Shown here one piece after another: positions 1 through 6,474 of a DNA stretch of 6,474 nucleotides. The notes under the pieces are model-generated. The model worked only from the letters and a program-made list of their open reading frames with translations. It was not told the origin of the DNA and did not search any database. How positions within the stretch are numbered: position 1 is the first letter of the stretch; the number at the start of each line of letters is the position of its first letter. This DNA comes from PALSA-1004 sp041483135 (lineage in GTDB: Bacteria; Pseudomonadota; Gammaproteobacteria; Burkholderiales; SG8-41), in contig JBGPFE010000085.1 of NCBI GenBank assembly GCA_041483135.1, forward strand, positions 1-6,474, given 5' to 3'. The position numbers and the translations under genes were made by a program.

Positions 1-67
1 AAACATACTGCATAAAAGATTCTAATAATAAACTCGATATCTGAACTTTGAAGTACCGAACATTAAC
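1..67. other. AT-rich stretch of unknown origin at the window edge, in place of upstream rpoC
   Basis: By hand count about 19 of 67 bases are G or C, against clearly GC-rich sequence from nt 68 on. If rpoC were intact, this stretch would encode the highly conserved GRSVIVVGP-type segment before QCGLPKK. Instead the RpoC frame reads only a poor match (VPNINM just before NQCG) and has a TAA stop at 29-31. No promoter, ribosome binding site, gene or repeat is recognisable. The likeliest explanation is a chimeric or low-quality contig end; a real insertion or disruption of rpoC is possible but cannot be shown from this window. Confidence 0.6.
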
Positions 68-3223
<3,156 letters not shown>

Positions 3224-3231
3224 CAGGGATG

Positions 3232-3261
3232 CTGTAACCCCTTAAAATTTACAGTCTTTTT
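3232..3261 (+). terminator. Weak AT-rich hairpin with T run just after rpoC
   Basis: CTGTAA (3232-3237) is complementary to TTACAG (3249-3254) across an 11-nt loop, and the hairpin is followed by TCTTTTT (3255-3261). It starts 9 nt after the rpoC stop codon. A 6-bp stem with four A-T pairs is weak, so this may be only an auxiliary terminator or an RNA end-stabilising structure ahead of the stronger terminator at 3309-3344. Confidence 0.35.
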
Positions 3262-3270
3262 AGCTTCAAA

Positions 3271-3290
3271 ACCTGCCCGGACGGGCGGGT
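3271..3290 (+). other. GC-rich hairpin in the rpoC-rpsL gap
   Basis: ACCTGCCC (3271-3278) pairs with GGGCGGGT (3283-3290) over the 4-nt loop GGAC, giving 8 bp including one T-G wobble. No T run follows on the + strand, so it is not a standard terminator there. It could stabilise the rpoC 3' end, act as a processing site, or have no function. Confidence 0.45.
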
Positions 3291-3308
3291 CAATTGCGTA
3301 ATCCCCTC

Positions 3309-3344
3309 GGGACAGGACGGCTCTTAGGCCGTCCTCTCCTTTTT
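3309..3344 (+). terminator. Strong Rho-independent terminator between rpoC and rpsL
   Basis: AGGACGGC (3314-3321) and GCCGTCCT (3328-3335) form a perfect 8-bp stem over the 6-nt loop TCTTAG. Beyond a single C-C mismatch (3313/3336) the stem continues with A3312-T, G3311-C and G3310-C. It is followed at once by TTTTT (3340-3344). This is the clearest terminator in the window and probably ends or attenuates rpoBC transcription before the str genes. If it is efficient, rpsL needs its own promoter. I could not identify a convincing -35/-10 pair in 3224-3403, so read-through from rpoC is equally open. Confidence 0.8.
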
Positions 3345-3353
3345 AGGGCACGG

Positions 3354-3379
3354 AAAAACGGCGCAAACCGCGGTTTTTT
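3354..3379 (+). other. Imperfect hairpin in the rpsL leader
   Basis: AAAAAC (3354-3359) can pair with GTTTTT (3373-3378), and the following GG (3360-3361) with CC (3368-3369), leaving a 3-nt bulge (GCG, 3370-3372) and the 6-nt loop CGCAAA. A T run is built into the right arm. It ends about 25 nt before the rpsL start codon. A role as a leader structure or weak second terminator is possible; the bulge makes the call uncertain. Confidence 0.3.
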
Positions 3380-3393
3380 AACGGGAATTTTAT

Positions 3394-3397
3394 AAGG
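3394..3397 (+). promoter_or_regulatory. Ribosome binding site of rpsL
   Basis: AAGG lies 6 nt upstream of ATG 3404, within TATAAGGCTG. Spacing and sequence are normal and support this start. It is listed because rpsG and fusA downstream lack a comparable site. Confidence 0.65.
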
Positions 3398-3403
3398 CTG
3401 AGT

Positions 3404-3781
3404 ATGCCGACGATCAACCAGTTAGTGCGCAAGCCGCGCGTCACCCGGCGCGTCAAGAGCAAGGTGCCGGCGCTGCGCAATTCGCCGCAAAAACGCGGGG
3501 TATGCACGCGCGTCTATACCACGACGCCGAAGAAACCGAACTCGGCGCTGCGCAAGGTCGCGCGCGTGCGGCTCACCAACGGCTTCGAGGTGACGAGCTA
3601 CATCGGCGGCGAAGGTCACAACCTGCAGGAGCACTCGGTCGTGCTGATCCGCGGCGGCCGCGTCAAGGACCTGCCGGGCGTGCGCTACCACATCGTTCGC
3701 GGCAGCCTCGACACCGCAGGCGTCAAGGATCGCAAGCAGAGCCGCTCGAAGTACGGCGCTAAACGGCCAAAGGCCGCTTAG
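3404..3781 (+). CDS. rpsL: 30S ribosomal protein S12
   Basis: S12 sits at the 30S decoding centre facing the subunit interface and helps monitor codon-anticodon pairing. The 125-residue product is full length (E. coli: 124). The start is fixed by the family N-terminus MPTINQLVRKPR and the AAGG site 6 nt upstream. Conserved blocks are PQKRGVCTRVYTTTPKKPNS at 28-47, RVRLTNGFEVTSYIGGEGHN at 54-73 and LIRGGRVKDLPGVRYH at 81-96. Lys43 and Lys88, the classic sites of streptomycin-resistance mutations, are both the wild-type lysine, so a streptomycin-sensitive form is predicted at these positions. Asp89 is the residue methylthiolated by RimO in E. coli. It is the first gene of the str group rpsL-rpsG-fusA, 180 bp after rpoC. 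The last seven codons and the stop are part of a long hairpin (3755-3785), an unusual constraint on the coding end. Confidence 0.99.
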   Translation: MPTINQLVRKPRVTRRVKSKVPALRNSPQKRGVCTRVYTTTPKKPNSALRKVARVRLTNGFEVTSYIGGEGHNLQEHSVVLIRGGRVKDLPGVRYHIVRGSLDTAGVKDRKQSRSKYGAKRPKAA

Positions 3782-3785
3782 CGCC
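3755..3785 (+). promoter_or_regulatory. Large hairpin enclosing the rpsL stop codon
   Basis: GGCGCTAA (3755-3762) pairs with TTAGCGCC (3778-3785), and CGGCC (3764-3768) with GGCCG (3772-3776), over the loop AAA. That makes 13 bp with one A-C mismatch (3763/3777). The rpsL stop codon TAG (3779-3781) lies in the right arm. The outer right arm can instead pair with GGCGC at 3789-3793. A translating ribosome would open the hairpin, so it could link rpsL translation to folding downstream; that role is inference. Confidence 0.6.
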
Positions 3786-3803
3786 CAAGGCGCCGGATTA
3801 ACG

Positions 3804-3820
3804 AAGCCGCAAAGCGGCTT
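3804..3820 (+). promoter_or_regulatory. Hairpin competing with the downstream terminator (antiterminator-like)
   Basis: AAGCCGC (3804-3810) and GCGGCTT (3814-3820) form a perfect 7-bp stem with a 3-nt AAA loop. The right arm is the same sequence that forms the left arm of the hairpin at 3812-3836, so the two structures exclude each other. No T run follows this hairpin. The layout resembles an antiterminator/terminator pair, but no regulator or leader signal is identified. Confidence 0.5.
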
Positions 3821-3844
3821 GGTCCCAAAGCCGCTTAATTTTTT
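3812..3844 (+). terminator. Terminator-like hairpin between rpsL and rpsG
   Basis: AAGCGGCTT (3812-3820) is fully complementary to AAGCCGCTT (3828-3836), a 9-bp stem over the 7-nt loop GGTCCCA, followed by AA and TTTTTT (3839-3844). This has the form of an intrinsic terminator inside what should be one operon. It would have to be partial or regulated, because rpsG and fusA are essential; alternatively a promoter lies beyond it. It competes with the hairpin at 3804-3820 for 3814-3820. Confidence 0.6.
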
Positions 3845-3859
3845 AGAGGAGACCGAAGG
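3845..3859 (+). promoter_or_regulatory. Shine-Dalgarno-like purine stretch stranded far from rpsG
   Basis: AGAGGAG (3845-3851) and GAAGG (3855-3859) are the best anti-16S-complementary motifs in the rpsL-rpsG gap, but they end 88 and 80 nt before ATG 3940. Directly before that ATG only CACCGAATTTAAT is present, with no purine-rich site. GAAGG is 11 nt from a TTG at 3871 that is in frame with rpsG. This looks like the ancestral rpsG ribosome binding site, separated from its start codon by inserted sequence. Confidence 0.45.
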
Positions 3860-3890
3860 CGAATTAAAGGTTGTGTCTGGTTAAAGAGTT

Positions 3891-3938
3891 ATGGATTTAT
3901 CTCTTCACTCTTCACCCTTCGCCCTTCACCGAATTTAA
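3891..3938 (+). CDS. Possible 15-codon leader ORF ending 1 nt before rpsG
   Basis: ATG 3891 opens a frame encoding MDLSLHSSPFALHRI and stops at TAA 3936-3938; one base later comes rpsG ATG 3940. It is in a different frame from rpsG and is mostly made of the heptamer array. Its own ribosome binding site is poor: AAAGAG ends only 2 nt before the ATG. If translated, its stop codon would deliver ribosomes to the rpsG start by termination-reinitiation, which could make up for the missing Shine-Dalgarno. A chance ORF of this length is common, so confidence is low. Confidence 0.2.
   Translation: MDLSLHSSPFALHRI
3901..3930 (+). repeat. Four-unit 7-bp tandem repeat before rpsG
   Basis: The sequence divides exactly into CTCTTCA, CTCTTCA, CCCTTCG and CCCTTCA plus a partial CC, consensus CYCTTCR. 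The first two units are identical and the others differ at one or two positions. The array ends 9 nt before the rpsG start codon, on pyrimidine-rich sequence where a purine-rich ribosome binding site would be expected. Unit length and intergenic position resemble the short tandem heptamer repeats known from cyanobacteria and some other bacteria. Confidence 0.7.
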
Positions 3939-3939
3939 T

Positions 3940-4410
<471 letters not shown>

Positions 4411-4411
4411 T

Positions 4412-4439
4412 CAGCGGTCAGCTATCAGCATTCAGCCAA
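4412..4439 (+). repeat. Four-unit 7-bp tandem repeat between rpsG and fusA
   Basis: The gap divides exactly into CAGCGGT, CAGCTAT, CAGCATT and CAGCCAA, consensus CAGCNNN, with CAGC invariant at 7-bp spacing. It begins 2 nt after the rpsG stop codon and ends 10 nt before the fusA GTG, so it fills most of the 39-bp gap. Its unit differs in sequence from the array before rpsG but has the same period. The only ribosome-binding candidate between it and fusA is GAG at 4441-4443. Confidence 0.65.
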
Positions 4440-4449
4440 CGAGCAAAAA

Positions 4450-6474
<2,025 letters not shown>

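Larger units (their letters stand above)
3861..3938 (+). repeat. Imperfect 8-bp direct repeat flanking a 70-bp spacer before rpsG
   Basis: GAATTAAA (3861-3868) and GAATTTAA (3931-3938) agree at 7 of 8 positions and start exactly 70 bp apart, which is ten times the 7-bp unit of the repeat array inside. Joining the two copies would place GAAGG (3855-3859) 10 nt before ATG 3940, a normal ribosome-binding arrangement. This suggests a small insertion or repeat expansion, though such a short imperfect repeat can arise by chance. Confidence 0.35.

Noticed and set aside
3391..3396. TATAAG as a -10 box of an rpsL promoter
   Set aside because: It overlaps the ribosome binding site, 8 nt before the start codon, and no -35-like hexamer lies about 17 bp upstream.
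3901..3930. CRISPR-like repeat
   Set aside because: Units are 7 bp with no spacers, which makes it a simple tandem repeat and not an array of direct repeats and spacers.
3871..3939. rpsG starting at TTG 3871 with a 23-residue N-terminal extension
   Set aside because: The extension is derived from repeat sequence, while S7 N-termini begin at MPRRR across bacteria. It is kept only as an alternative because ATG 3940 lacks a ribosome binding site.

Overview
The window carries four conserved information-processing genes, all on the + strand, in the order rpoC (5'-truncated), rpsL, rpsG, fusA (3'-truncated). Joining rpoC directly to the str operon is the usual arrangement in Betaproteobacteria; E. 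coli keeps rpoBC and str apart. The protein sequences also look betaproteobacterial: RpoC has the proteobacterial SI3 insertion in its trigger loop, and S12, S7 and EF-G closely follow the Burkholderiales/Nitrosomonadales type as I recall it. The coding sequence is GC-rich. Genus cannot be fixed by eye. No mobile element, CRISPR array, tRNA or rRNA was seen.

Layout: 1-67 is an AT-rich stretch (about 28% GC) that does not encode the expected upstream part of RpoC. It abuts conserved RpoC sequence at about nt 68, so it is probably a contig-end artefact or a disruption. rpoC runs 68-3223 and lacks about 362 N-terminal residues. The 180-bp rpoC-rpsL gap holds several hairpins, including a strong Rho-independent terminator (3309-3344), then the ribosome binding site of rpsL (3404-3781). 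The 158-bp rpsL-rpsG gap is the most structured part of the window: a large hairpin over the rpsL stop codon, two mutually exclusive hairpins of which the second ends in a T run, a ribosome-binding-like purine stretch stranded about 80 nt from the start codon, a possible 15-codon leader ORF, and four 7-bp tandem repeats just before rpsG (3940-4410). The 39-bp rpsG-fusA gap is mostly four copies of a different 7-bp repeat. fusA starts at GTG 4450 and runs off the end of the window, about 25 codons short.

How the genes work together: RpoC is the catalytic beta' subunit of RNA polymerase; S12 and S7 are 30S proteins of the decoding centre and of the head/E site; EF-G drives translocation. In E. 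coli the rpsL-rpsG gap is where S7 represses its own operon and where S7 translation is coupled to S12. The unusual structure here lies in that same gap. I found no novel protein system. The items worth checking are in the intergenic DNA (heptamer repeats, a displaced ribosome binding site, competing hairpins), the 5' junction, and a roughly 13-residue insertion in RpoC beside the secondary-channel rim.
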